Shown in pieces: positions 19,957-30,077 of a stretch of 64,000 nt of DNA. Under the pieces are notes generated by a model. The model saw only the letters and a list, made by a program, of their open reading frames with translations. It was not told the DNA's origin and did no database searches. Position numbers and translations under genes: made by a program. Numbering within the stretch: position 1 is the first letter of the stretch; every line of letters begins with the position of its first letter. This DNA is from Alphaproteobacteria bacterium (GTDB taxonomy: Bacteria > Pseudomonadota > Alphaproteobacteria > Sphingomonadales > Sphingomonadaceae). Where the stretch lies: contig JAGWWF010000010.1 of assembly GCA_018970445.1 (NCBI GenBank), positions 50,264-114,263 of the forward strand. The letters are read 5' to 3'.

Positions 19957-21264
19957 ATGCGCATTGCCCCCCTGATGTTGCTGCCGGGCCTGGCCCTGGC
20001 CGGTGCCGCCCTGGCCCAGCCGGCGATGATGCCGCCGCCCGGCGCGTCCGCCGATGGCGGGCCGATGATCGCCGCCCCGCCCCATGCCGCCAGCTTTGAT
20101 CCGGCGGTGGCCACCCAGACAGCACAGCCCGGCGATCGGTTCGGTTTTCGCGATGTGGCCGATGTCGCCGCCTTTCAGCCGGCACTGGCCCCCCATGGCC
20201 GCTGGGTGGACAGCCGCTGGGGCCGGGCCTTCCAGCCGGATGCGCCGCAGGGCTGGCGCCCCTATGTGAACGGCGAATGGGGGCCCGACCGGTTCTGGCG
20301 CAGCGCCGATCCCTGGGGCTGGGCCACCGATCATTATGGCCGCTGGGGCTTTGACGAGGCGGCGGGCTGGGTGTGGGTGCCCGGCACGCAATGGGCGCCC
20401 AGCTGGGCCGCCTGGCGCGATGATGATGATGTGGTGGGCTGGGCCCCGATCCCGCCGCAGGTGAATTATCGCTGGGATGCCGGCTTTGGCGATGATTGGC
20501 GCTGGAACGACTGGAACAGCTGGTATGCCCCCGGCTGGGTGTGGGTGCCGCGCAACCAGATCTGGGCCGGCGGCTTTGGCCGCCGCGCGCTGCCCTGGAA
20601 CAACGGTGCGCGTTACTGGCGCGGCAGCCGCTGGAACTGGGGCTGGGGCTTTGGCTGGAACGACTGGAACCGGCGTGGCGGCCTGTCCATCGGGATCGGC
20701 ACCGGCTGGAACAATTGGGGCTGGAACCAGCCCTGGGGCTGGAACAACTGGGGCTGGAACCGGCCCTGGGGCTGGAACAATGGCGGCTGGAACAATTTTG
20801 GCTGGAACCGGCCAGGCTGGGGCGGCCGCAATCGCGGCTGGGATCGCGGCTGGGATCGCGGCTGGGATCGGGGGCGTGATCGTGACTGGAACCGCAACCG
20901 CGGCGACAATCGCGATTGGCGCGGCAATGATCCCCGCCGCGGTGCGCCTGGCAGCGTGGGCGATTATATCGGCCGCGGCCTGTCTGGCACGGCACCGCCA
21001 CCGGCCGGATATGGCGACGGCCGCCGCGGCGATGGCCAGCGCGGCGATGGCCAGCGTGGCGATTGGGGGCGCGGTGATCTTGGTGGTGGCCGGCCGGACC
21101 GGGTGAACAGCGCTCCGGCACCATCAGCGGCCTACAGCCCGCCGCCCGCATCCTATGGTAACAGCGTGGGGGCCAGCATCGGCCGCGCCATGGCGCCGCC
21201 GCCGGCGCCCGAACCGGCACCGCAGCGCAGTTACCAGCCCGACAGCGATCGCAACCCGCATTGA
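19957..21264 (+). CDS. Exported DUF6600-type protein with Trp/Gly/Asn repeats
   Basis: 435 aa. The signal peptide (MRIAPLMLLPGLALAGAALA) is followed by a DUF6600-like domain recognised by DPWGWATDHYGRWGFDEAAG and GWVWVPGTQWAPSWAAW, ending VVGWAPIPP. Residues about 225-320 are a run of GWNNWGWN/PWGWNN units, then RGWD repeats and a Gly/Arg/Asp-rich low-complexity tail. Presumably periplasmic or cell-surface; many relatives occur in sphingomonads without known function. The matching DNA (about 20640-20880) is a tandem repeat and may vary in length. Confidence 0.8.
   Translation: MRIAPLMLLPGLALAGAALAQPAMMPPPGASADGGPMIAAPPHAASFDPAVATQTAQPGDRFGFRDVADVAAFQPALAPHGRWVDSRWGRAFQPDAPQGWRPYVNGEWGPDRFWRSADPWGWATDHYGRWGFDEAAGWVWVPGTQWAPSWAAWRDDDDVVGWAPIPPQVNYRWDAGFGDDWRWNDWNSWYAPGWVWVPRNQIWAGGFGRRALPWNNGARYWRGSRWNWGWGFGWNDWNRRGGLSIGIGTGWNNWGWNQPWGWNNWGWNRPWGWNNGGWNNFGWNRPGWGGRNRGWDRGWDRGWDRGRDRDWNRNRGDNRDWRGNDPRRGAPGSVGDYIGRGLSGTAPPPAGYGDGRRGDGQRGDGQRGDWGRGDLGGGRPDRVNSAPAPSAAYSPPPASYGNSVGASIGRAMAPPPAPEPAPQRSYQPDSDRNPH
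20635..20880 (+). repeat. Coding tandem repeat (GWNNWGWN, then GWDR units)
   Basis: Imperfect short repeats such as GGCTGGAACAACTGGGGC are iterated, followed by three near-identical GGCTGGGATCGC units. They encode the Trp/Gly/Asn and Arg/Gly/Trp/Asp stretches of the DUF6600 protein. Confidence 0.8.
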
Positions 21265-21268
21265 GGCT

Positions 21269-21631
21269 TCAACCGGCGCGGCCCGCCCACCAGTCAAAGG
21301 CCGCCTGCTGCCGCGCCGCGACATAGGCGCGGGCGGCTGGCCCGGCCCAATCGGCCGGCGCATCGGAGCGGCCCAGCCACCAGCCCTGGCCGGGCAGCCG
21401 ATCCGATTCGCGCACCACCAGCACGGCCAGTTCCGGCTGGCCGGCCGCCGGGCCCTGGGCATCGATCGCGTCCAGCAACCGGCACAGGCTGCGCATCTTC
21501 GGCCGGGTGAATCGGTGGCCCAGCGCCAGCAGCAGCTCGGAATAGGACAGGGCGTGCCCGCCGCGCGCCGCCGCGATCAGCACGGCGTGCACGTCGGGCA
21601 GATCGGCGGGCGTCACCATGGCGGCCAGCAT
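21269..21631 (-). CDS. Conserved sphingomonad protein of unknown function
   Basis: 120 aa, mostly helical, with no signal or membrane segment. Recognisable segments are HALSYSELLLALGHRFTRPKM and PELAVLVVRESDRLPGQGWW; the latter resembles strand/turn regions of small winged-helix or MGMT-like folds. Relatives in sphingomonads are sometimes labelled ribose-phosphate pyrophosphokinase, which this sequence does not support. It ends 4 bases from the DUF6600 gene and is divergent from rnd. Confidence 0.6.
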   Translation of the reverse strand: MLAAMVTPADLPDVHAVLIAAARGGHALSYSELLLALGHRFTRPKMRSLCRLLDAIDAQGPAAGQPELAVLVVRESDRLPGQGWWLGRSDAPADWAGPAARAYVAARQQAAFDWWAGRAG

Positions 21632-21685
21632 AACGGGGCTTCACGGCGGATGACAGGCCCTGCGCCCCCTGCTAACGCGGATGGC

Positions 21686-22300
21686 ATGACGGTTTATCTG
21701 CACGAAGGCGACCTGCCCGCCGATGTTCTTGGCCCCGGCCCGGTGGCGGTTGACAGCGAGACCATGGGCCTCAACCCCCACCGCGACCGGTTGTGCCTGC
21801 TGCAGATCAGCGACGGGCGCGGCGATGAACATCTGGTGCGCTTTGCCGCCGGCCACTATGATGCCCCCAACCTCAAGGCGGTGCTGGCCGATCCGGCGCG
21901 GCTGAAGCTGATGCACTTTGCCCGCTTTGATGTGGCGGTGATCCACCGGTTTCTGGGCGTGTGGGCAACACCGGTATTCTGCACCAAGATCGCATCGAAA
22001 CTGGTGCGCACCTATACCGATCGCCATGGCCTGAAGGATCTGCTGCGCGAGACGCTGGGCGTGGAGATTTCCAAGCAGCAGCAATCCAGCGACTGGGGCG
22101 CTGCGACCTTGAGCGATGCGCAGAAGGAATATGCCGCCAGCGACGTGCGCCACCTGCACCGCGCCCACGAGGTGCTGGCCGAACGCCTGGCCCGCGAAGG
22201 CCGCAGGCACATCGCCCAGGCCTGTTTCGATTTCCTGCCCACCCGTGCCGAGCTTGATCTCGCCGGCTGGCCGGAAACCGATATCTTCGCCCATATGTGA
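21686..22300 (+). CDS. rnd: Ribonuclease D-like 3'-5' exonuclease
   Basis: 204 aa DEDD-superfamily exonuclease without HRDC domains, so only the catalytic half of classical RNase D. Catalytic motifs are VAVDSETMGL (Exo I), LMHFARFDVAVI (Exo II) and EYAASDVRHLH (Exo III, DEDDy Tyr). The short form is usual in sphingomonads. Likely involved in 3' processing of tRNA or other small RNAs in the cytoplasm. It is followed after 21 bases by lptC. Confidence 0.88.
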   Translation: MTVYLHEGDLPADVLGPGPVAVDSETMGLNPHRDRLCLLQISDGRGDEHLVRFAAGHYDAPNLKAVLADPARLKLMHFARFDVAVIHRFLGVWATPVFCTKIASKLVRTYTDRHGLKDLLRETLGVEISKQQQSSDWGAATLSDAQKEYAASDVRHLHRAHEVLAERLAREGRRHIAQACFDFLPTRAELDLAGWPETDIFAHM

Positions 22301-22321
22301 CCCCGGCGCACCCGGCCGCCC

Positions 22322-22981
22322 GTGGCATCCCCTTCTGCCCCCGCCTCAAGCCGCAGCCTGTCGCCGCGCCAGCGCGCCGCCCTGCCCGGCAGCCGCCACG
22401 AAGCGGTGATGGGCCAGCTGAAATGGCTGCTGCCGGCGCTGGCCGGCGGGCTGGCGCTGGCCATTTTGGTGTGGCCGCTGGTGGCGGCGCAGGAATTTTC
22501 CTTCCTGCTGGCCAAGGATCAGGTGGCACTGGCCCCGGAACGGCTGCGCGTGACCCGCGCCGAATATCGCGGCACGACGGCGGCCGGCGAAGCCTTTTCG
22601 ATCCAGGCCGGCACCGCCCTGCAACGATCCAGCGCCGATCCGGTGGTGGAACTGGATCGGCTGGTCGCCAGCATCGCCGATCGCGACGGGCCATCGCGCG
22701 TCACCGCGCCCCGCGGCCGCTATTTCATCGAGGAAGACCGGCTGGAGGTGTCGGGCCCGGTGCAGCTGCGATCCGATGGTGGCTATCGCATCGATGCCGC
22801 CACCGTGCAGGTGGACATGAAACGCCGCACCATCGCCACCAGCGCCGCCGTTTCGGGCACCACGCCGATCGGCCGGTTTCGCGCCAACAGCCTGTCGGGC
22901 GATCTGGCCGGCAAGCGCATCAGCCTGGTCGGCAAAGTCCGCTTGCGGATCGATCAGCGACGCGGCACAGCACGGCCATGA
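22322..22981 (+). CDS. lptC: LPS export component LptC
   Basis: 219 aa from a GTG start. One N-terminal transmembrane helix (about residues 33-56, LKWLLPALAGGLALAILVWPL) anchors it in the inner membrane. The periplasmic beta-jellyroll has VTRAEYRG, SIQAGTAL and GYRIDAATVQVDMKRRT. LptC bridges LptB2FG and LptA in lipopolysaccharide transport. The stop overlaps the lptA start (ATGATG, 22978-22983), so the pair is coupled. An ATG at codon 30 (MGQLKW) is an alternative start. Confidence 0.88.
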   Translation: MASPSAPASSRSLSPRQRAALPGSRHEAVMGQLKWLLPALAGGLALAILVWPLVAAQEFSFLLAKDQVALAPERLRVTRAEYRGTTAAGEAFSIQAGTALQRSSADPVVELDRLVASIADRDGPSRVTAPRGRYFIEEDRLEVSGPVQLRSDGGYRIDAATVQVDMKRRTIATSAAVSGTTPIGRFRANSLSGDLAGKRISLVGKVRLRIDQRRGTARP

Positions 22982-23469
22982 TGCGCGCGATCATGGCCGG
23001 GCTGCTGCTGGCAGCCACCCCTTCCCTGGCCCAGAGCTTTGACAGCCGGGCCCCGGTGGACATTGATGCGGCCCGCATGGATTTGTCCGACGATGATCGG
23101 GAAGTGATTTTTTCCGGCGCCGTTGTCATCCGTCAGGCCAATCTGACGCTGAATGCCGATCGCGTGCGCGTCACCTATGCCAAGGATGCCGGCGGCAATC
23201 CGCAGTTGCAGCGGCTGGATGCGCTGGGCAATGTGCGCATCGCGCAGGATGTGATGAAGGCCAGTGCCCGCGCCGGCTATTATGATGTCGGCAACCGGCT
23301 GATCACCCTGGTGGGCGGGGTGAAGATGGACCGCAGCGACAACCACCTCGAAGGCGAACGGGTGGTGTGGAATCTCGATCGCCGCACCTCCAGCTTTGAT
23401 GCGCGCACCGCGACCAATCCCGGCGGCCGGGTGAGCGGCCGCTTCACCGTGCCCGAGAAGAAGAACTGA
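22978..23469 (+). CDS. lptA: LPS transport periplasmic protein LptA
   Basis: 163 aa. The signal peptide (MMRAIMAGLLLAATPSLA) precedes an OstA-like jellyroll: VDIDAARMDLSDDDREVIFS, NLTLNADRVRVTYAK, YYDVGNRLITLVGGVK and LEGERVVWNLDRRT. LptA oligomers carry LPS across the periplasm. It overlaps lptC by 4 bases and its 3' end runs 26 bases into the convergent hydrolase gene ending at 23444. Confidence 0.9.
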   Translation: MMRAIMAGLLLAATPSLAQSFDSRAPVDIDAARMDLSDDDREVIFSGAVVIRQANLTLNADRVRVTYAKDAGGNPQLQRLDALGNVRIAQDVMKASARAGYYDVGNRLITLVGGVKMDRSDNHLEGERVVWNLDRRTSSFDARTATNPGGRVSGRFTVPEKKN

Positions 23470-24304
23470 CATGGCCGATCGCGGCACGTACCGCGTCGGG
23501 GGCTTCCAGCGGCAGGAAATGGCTGGTGCCGGGCAGGCGTGTGGCGGCCAGACAGGCCGGGTGCGCGGCAAAGGCCGCCAGTTCGGCGTCGCGCACGGTT
23601 GATCCCTGTTCGCCGGCCAGCAGGATGAACGGGCAGGCAATCGCCGCCAGCGCCAGTTCGATGCGTGGCGACACCGCCCGGAAGGTGGCCGCTTCATAGG
23701 CCGGGGTGCAGGCCAGCACCACGCCATCGCCGCTTTCCACCAGCCCGCCATCCAGATAGGCGGCCAGATCGGCATCGGGCCAGCTGCGGAACACGCCGCG
23801 GCCGTGATAGGCACGCCAGGCCTCGTCGCGGCTGGCAAAGCCGGGGCGGCGGCGGGCGGCCTGATCGGCCATCGGATTGGGGATTTCGGCCCCGCCGCGC
23901 ACGGCCGCCGCAACATCGAACGGCAGCATCGCCGGATCGATCAGCACCAGGCCTGCCACCCGATCGGGCCGGGCGGCCGCCGCCAGCAGCGACACCGCCG
24001 CCCCCATCGAATGGCCGGCCAGCAGCCAGCGGCCGGGCGCGGCCAGGGCATCGAGCAGGCGGTTCAGATCGTCGGCAAATTCATCCCAGCTGGTCAGCGC
24101 CGCCGGATCGCGATCCAGCCCGGTCTGGCCATGGCCGCGCGCATCGCTGGCGGTGATGGCAAATTCAGCGGCCAGCGGCGCCAGCAGCCGGCCATAGAGC
24201 GCCGCATTCATGCCGGTGGCATGGGCAAAATGCAGCGGCGGGCCGTGGCCGGCAGCAAGGGCGGAAACCGGGCCGGCGGCGGTGGCGATGCTGATGCGAT
24301 CCAT
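23444..24304 (-). CDS. Alpha/beta hydrolase
   Basis: 286 aa single-domain alpha/beta hydrolase. The oxyanion region is LHFAHATGMNAALYGRLL, the nucleophile elbow is LAGHSMGAAVSLL (GHSMG), and the late His lies in LPGTSHFLPLEAPDAV. The acid Asp is probably in the segment after the cap (PCFILLAGEQGSTV-like context). Substrate unknown; relatives include epoxide hydrolases and esterases. It follows the mtnP/D-TA operon on the same strand with a 29-base gap. Confidence 0.83.
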   Translation of the reverse strand: MDRISIATAAGPVSALAAGHGPPLHFAHATGMNAALYGRLLAPLAAEFAITASDARGHGQTGLDRDPAALTSWDEFADDLNRLLDALAAPGRWLLAGHSMGAAVSLLAAAARPDRVAGLVLIDPAMLPFDVAAAVRGGAEIPNPMADQAARRRPGFASRDEAWRAYHGRGVFRSWPDADLAAYLDGGLVESGDGVVLACTPAYEAATFRAVSPRIELALAAIACPFILLAGEQGSTVRDAELAAFAAHPACLAATRLPGTSHFLPLEAPDAVRAAIGHVSSSSRAR

Positions 24305-24333
24305 GGCCGCCCGCGATAGCAGCACTGGCCGTT

Positions 24334-25205
24334 TCAGCCAGTGCGCCCTTTTGTCAGCCAGCGCGCCAATATCGCCTGGTTGCGGGCCAGCAGCGCCGGG
24401 TCCTGCACGTCGGCCGCCGTCATGATCGCCTGATCCAGCACCGTGTCGATCGGGCTGGCGCTGCGGCGGGCGGGCAGCGCGGCACACAGCGCCTTGATGC
24501 TGGCGCGGGCCAGGGCGGCATTGCCCTGCATCACCGCCATGATCGTGCCAACATCAACGTCGGCGCCATCGTGCCAGCAATCGAAATCCGTCACCATCGC
24601 CAGCAGGGCATAGGGCAGCTCGGCTTCGCGCGCCAGTTTGGCTTCGGGCATCGCGGTCATCCCCACAAGATCACAGCCCCAGGCGCGGTGCAGCCGGCTT
24701 TCGGCACGGCTGGAAAAGGCCGGGCCCTGCATGGCCAGATAGGTGCCACCGCGATGCACGCGCCCGCCCGCCGCCGCCACCGCATCGGCTGCCAGCGCCG
24801 AAAGGCGCGGGCAGGTGGGATCGGCCATCGGCACATGGCCCACCAGCCCGGTTTCAAAAAAGGTCGATGGCCGGCCATGGGTGCGATCGATGAACTGATC
24901 AACCGCGACGAAATCACCGGGGGCCATGGCACCATTGAGCGATCCCACCGCCGAAATCGCCAGCACGTCGGTGCAGCCCAGGCGCTTGAGCGCATCGATG
25001 TTGGCCCGCACGTTCAACTGGTGCGGGGGGATGCGGTGGCCGCGGCCGTGGCGCGGCAGAAAGCGCAGCTCCACCGCCCCGATGCGCCCGGCCAGCACGG
25101 CATCGGATGGCGGCCCCCAAGGGCTGTCCACGCTGATCCAGCGCGCGTCTTCCAGGCCATCAATGGCGTAAAGGCCGGAACCGCCGATGATGCCCAGGCG
25201 CCAGC

Positions 25206-25209
<4 letters not shown>
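24334..25209 (-). CDS. mtnP: S-methyl-5'-thioadenosine phosphorylase
   Basis: 291 aa PNP/MTAP-family enzyme. The N-terminal phosphate-binding segment is LGIIGGSGLYAIDGLED, followed by RHGRGHRIPPHQLNVRANI, and the purine-site signature MTAMPEAKLAREAELPYALL ends with VTDFDCWH. It converts methylthioadenosine and phosphate to adenine and methylthioribose-1-phosphate in methionine salvage. It overlaps the upstream PLP-enzyme gene by 4 bases (25206-25209), so they form an operon. Confidence 0.93.
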
Positions 25210-27348
<2,139 letters not shown>

Positions 27349-27367
27349 ACGGATTTAAGGTCAGAAA

Positions 27368-27408
27368 GCCTGCGGCGGGCAGGGCCTGAAGCCCTGCCCG
27401 CCGCAGGC
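27368..27408. terminator. 18-bp perfect hairpin downstream of por
   Basis: GCCTGCGGCGGGCAGGGC pairs perfectly with its complement across a CTGAA loop. It lies 20 bases beyond the por stop. It lacks a T run, so it may act as an mRNA-stabilising or rho-assisted terminator. Confidence 0.55.
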
Positions 27409-27619
27409 ACGCCTTCATGACTTCGCTGAAACAGAAAGGGGCACCGAATGATCGATGCCCCTTCCCAGCGTTCTCATCTGTCTTTGGACCCACCACTGCC
27501 AGGCTATCAACAGACCGGCGCGCCGCGCCGCGCAGTGGTGACGAGATAGCTCTATGCGGGCGAATTTTCAAGAAGGAGTGCGTGTCTGGTATGGCCGGCA
27601 TTCGAGCCCAAAGCACCCG

Positions 27620-27645
27620 TCATGCTGAACTCGTTTCAGCATCCA
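27620..27645. repeat. Sphingomonad-type intergenic palindrome
   Basis: ATGCTGAA-CTCGT-TTCAGCAT: an 8-bp perfect stem. The gctgaa/ttcagc core recurs at 54270-54304 and, in a variant form, at 27691-27713. Confidence 0.55.
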
Positions 27646-27690
27646 TGGGATCATGCCCCGCAAGGCGCGGCTGTGGGGTCGCACGCCATT

Positions 27691-27713
27691 CATCCTGAAT
27701 CAAGTTCAGGATG
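27691..27713. repeat. Sphingomonad-type intergenic palindrome, variant
   Basis: CATCCTGAA-TCAAG-TTCAGGATG: a 9-bp perfect stem, 20 bases from the bciB stop. It may end bciB transcription. Confidence 0.55.
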
Positions 27714-27732
27714 ACGAGCGCGTGCGGGGCGT

Positions 27733-28971
27733 TCACCCCTCCTTCGTCTCGCCCCTCTCCGGCGTGAGGCCATAGCGTGCCACCAGCGTCCACACGTGCG
27801 GCGGGATCATGTTCTTCATCATGGCCGGCGCTTCGCGGCGCAGGTGGAGAATTGTCTCGATCGCCTTCATTTCGAGGCGGGTGCGGGCGAATTCCTTGCC
27901 CTTGGGGCCAACCAGCGGCATCAATTTGCCCACCAGCGGCCGGATGAATTTGGGCATGCGGCGCAAGGGGAGGCCGCCGGCGGCGCGTTCGGTGTTGGCA
28001 AGGAAGCCCTTCACCGGGCCGGCGCGCTTGCTGCCGTCCGGCTTGCCATTGTCATCGGGCTCAGACAGCGCCACTTCATCGCCAAGCAAATCAAGCAGTT
28101 CGGCACCGCGATCGTTGCGGATCAGCAGCCATTGCTCCCCGGTGCCGCCCATATAGCCCACGGTGATATCGGCCAGGCTGTTGGTGTAATCCACACAGGT
28201 GCGGCAGGTGAGCGGGAAGAAATCCGGGCGCAGATCGGACAGCGGCAGCATCAGGAACGGAATGTCCTTGCGGCGGCCATCGTCAAACCGCAGCTCGACA
28301 TGATAATCGGCCTTGAATTCCAGATAGGTGATGGTCTCCGGCTTGTCAGACAGCAGGGACAGGAACTCGTGGAAATTCTCGGTCGTGGTGTTGTCGCTGC
28401 ACGGGGTGCCGATCACGTAAATCCGTTCGAATCCCAGCTTGGCCTCCAGCCGGCGCAGCGCGTGGATCTGGCAGGGAATACCAATGATTCCAATGCGCTT
28501 ATACCCCGCAGCCCGCGCCGGTTCCAGCAGCGCCAAGAGCGGCGCATAGCCCATGCGCATGCCGCGCACCTGCGCCATGGCCTCGGGCCTGGTCACCATC
28601 ACCGGGCGCGGCCGCCACTTGTCTTCGGGGTCGGGAGCCATGGTCAGCACCGCTTCAACCGCGCCGGTTTCGAGCAGGCGCTGGCCCAGCCGGCTGGTGA
28701 TCCCGGTCCATTGCGCGCCGGCAAGTGGTTGTTTCAGCCGGGCTTTTGCCATGCGCTGAAAGGGGCCGAAGAACAGTTCGTCCGCCCGGCTTTCGTCGCG
28801 GGAGCGGCCGTGGACCTGGGCTTCCATGGCGGCATAATCGGGCTTGATGAACTGGCAGGCGGTGCCGCAATCATTGGGGGTTTGGCTGCGCGAAACGCCG
28901 CAATCGGTGCACAGGCCGCGCGGGGCGGCAGGCGCAAAGTCAGGCGCGATGATGCCAGTGTTTTCCGTCAC
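27733..28971 (-). CDS. bciB: 8-vinyl reductase BciB (ferredoxin-dependent)
   Basis: 412 aa of the F420-hydrogenase beta-subunit family, BciB subgroup, which reduces the 8-vinyl group of divinyl (proto)chlorophyllide. N-terminal cluster cysteines are CTDCGVSRSQ, then NDCGTACQF. The flavin/cluster core has GIIGIPCQIHALRRLE and IGTPCSDNTTTENFHEF, then LTCRTCVDYTNSLADITVGY followed by MGG. Convergent with por, so two (bacterio)chlorophyll genes sit side by side. Enzymes with this fold also include FrhB-type proteins, but the combination of motifs and the neighbour favours BciB. Confidence 0.88.
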   Translation of the reverse strand: MTENTGIIAPDFAPAAPRGLCTDCGVSRSQTPNDCGTACQFIKPDYAAMEAQVHGRSRDESRADELFFGPFQRMAKARLKQPLAGAQWTGITSRLGQRLLETGAVEAVLTMAPDPEDKWRPRPVMVTRPEAMAQVRGMRMGYAPLLALLEPARAAGYKRIGIIGIPCQIHALRRLEAKLGFERIYVIGTPCSDNTTTENFHEFLSLLSDKPETITYLEFKADYHVELRFDDGRRKDIPFLMLPLSDLRPDFFPLTCRTCVDYTNSLADITVGYMGGTGEQWLLIRNDRGAELLDLLGDEVALSEPDDNGKPDGSKRAGPVKGFLANTERAAGGLPLRRMPKFIRPLVGKLMPLVGPKGKEFARTRLEMKAIETILHLRREAPAMMKNMIPPHVWTLVARYGLTPERGETKEG

Positions 28972-29030
28972 TTGCTAACCCCGATCCGGTTGGGCACCCC
29001 TGCCTGCCGCTGCTGTTAGCTTGGGTCCCC

Positions 29031-30077
29031 TCACATCCGCAAGGGGGCGGCATAGCCGGTGAGTTCCAGATAGCCGCGCGCACCTGGGGCCGACACCGCG
29101 CCTTCCCAATAGAGCGGGCCACCGCCGGCGCGGCTGTCGAGTTCCTGATCCGGCATCAGCGGCGTGATTTCAAGGCGTTGCCACTGGCCGCCCAGCCGAT
29201 AGCGCACCAGCGGCCGCACCGGCCAGCGCGCGCCGCTGCGCGGGGATGTCCACCAGCCGGCCGCCTGCCAATCCACGTCTTGCGGTTGAAAAATCACGGT
29301 TTTTCCGCGGGAATCGCGGTGGCTGCCACCAGCCCACACCGGCCGCCCCTGTGCGTCGCGCACGCGAAACAGGGTGAGCGCGGCCCCATCGGCCAGGTTC
29401 AGCCCCAGCCAATCCCAGCCCACCGCGCGCGGGTTGAGCAGGGTGGACGACCATTCCCGATCAAGCCAGGCCGTGCCGGCAACCGGTTGCCCGGCCAGGC
29501 TGCCGCTGATCGACAGCCCTGGCCAACTGTAATAATGGCTTGCTTCTGAAGGGCTTGGCCCCTTCTGGCTGTATCCGCCCTGCCCTTGCAGGATCACCGG
29601 CTGGCGCGGGGTGAAGGCCAGATCCAGCCGCTGGCCATCCACCACCACCTGCCCGCGCAGCCGGCCATCGCGCCCCCGCCACAGCCGCCAATCATCCACC
29701 GCCACATCCATATCCCCCACATGTGCCTGGGCCAGGCCAAAGCCGGCGCGGGCGATGCGGGTGGCGTGGCGCAGCCGGCCGGTGGCGGGATCGGCGATGG
29801 CGGCGTGGGCAAAAATCACCTGTTCGGTGGCAAAACGCGACGCATTGGTGACCGCACGCGGCACGCGAGTGCGGAAAAACGTGATCTGGATGCCCATGTC
29901 GCGGGCCCCGGTGGCCGATTTCGGGCGCAGCCAGCCGGTGACATACCACCATTCGGTGCGGAAGCCCGGATGGGCGCCATGATCGGCCGGAAAGCGCATC
30001 GGCACCCCCGGCCGCACCGGGGCAAAATCCGCCGCCAGCAGCAGCGGCGCCAGCAGCAACAGGGCCAGCCGCTTCAT
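29031..30077 (-). CDS. AttH/CrtC lipocalin-like secreted protein
   Basis: 348 aa with a short signal peptide (MKRLALLLLAPLLLA). The two lipocalin-like halves of PF07143 are visible: FPADHGAHPGFRTEWWYVTG (the hallmark E-WWY motif) with DMGIQITFFRTRV, then GTAWLDREWSSTLLNPRAVG and WDWLGLNLADG. Carotenoid hydratase CrtC shares this fold. However, coupling to an FtsX-type permease (start overlaps its stop, TGATG at 30077) fits the AttH branch, which accompanies ABC transporters. Role: probably lipid-related binding or hydrolysis in the periplasm. Confidence 0.82.
   Translation of the reverse strand: MKRLALLLLAPLLLAADFAPVRPGVPMRFPADHGAHPGFRTEWWYVTGWLRPKSATGARDMGIQITFFRTRVPRAVTNASRFATEQVIFAHAAIADPATGRLRHATRIARAGFGLAQAHVGDMDVAVDDWRLWRGRDGRLRGQVVVDGQRLDLAFTPRQPVILQGQGGYSQKGPSPSEASHYYSWPGLSISGSLAGQPVAGTAWLDREWSSTLLNPRAVGWDWLGLNLADGAALTLFRVRDAQGRPVWAGGSHRDSRGKTVIFQPQDVDWQAAGWWTSPRSGARWPVRPLVRYRLGGQWQRLEITPLMPDQELDSRAGGGPLYWEGAVSAPGARGYLELTGYAAPLRM

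Larger units (their letters stand above)
27349..27732. other. 384-base gap between por and bciB, rich in palindromes
   Basis: Convergent intergenic region with no supportable gene. It holds an 18-bp perfect hairpin just after por (27368-27408), an 8-bp stem with a 12-base loop (AAGGGGCA/TGCCCCTT, 27436-27463), and two sphingomonad-type palindromes (27620-27645 and 27691-27713). The stretch 27480-27600 is unexplained and less GC-rich than its surroundings; it may be decayed mobile DNA. Confidence 0.6.

Noticed and set aside
20635..20880. CRISPR-like repetition
   Set aside because: The repeats are short, imperfect, in frame and encode Trp/Gly-rich protein; there are no unique spacers of constant length.
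29031..30077. Carotenoid 1,2-hydratase CrtC
   Set aside because: The fold is shared, but the signal peptide and coupling to an FtsX-type ABC transporter fit the AttH branch better.
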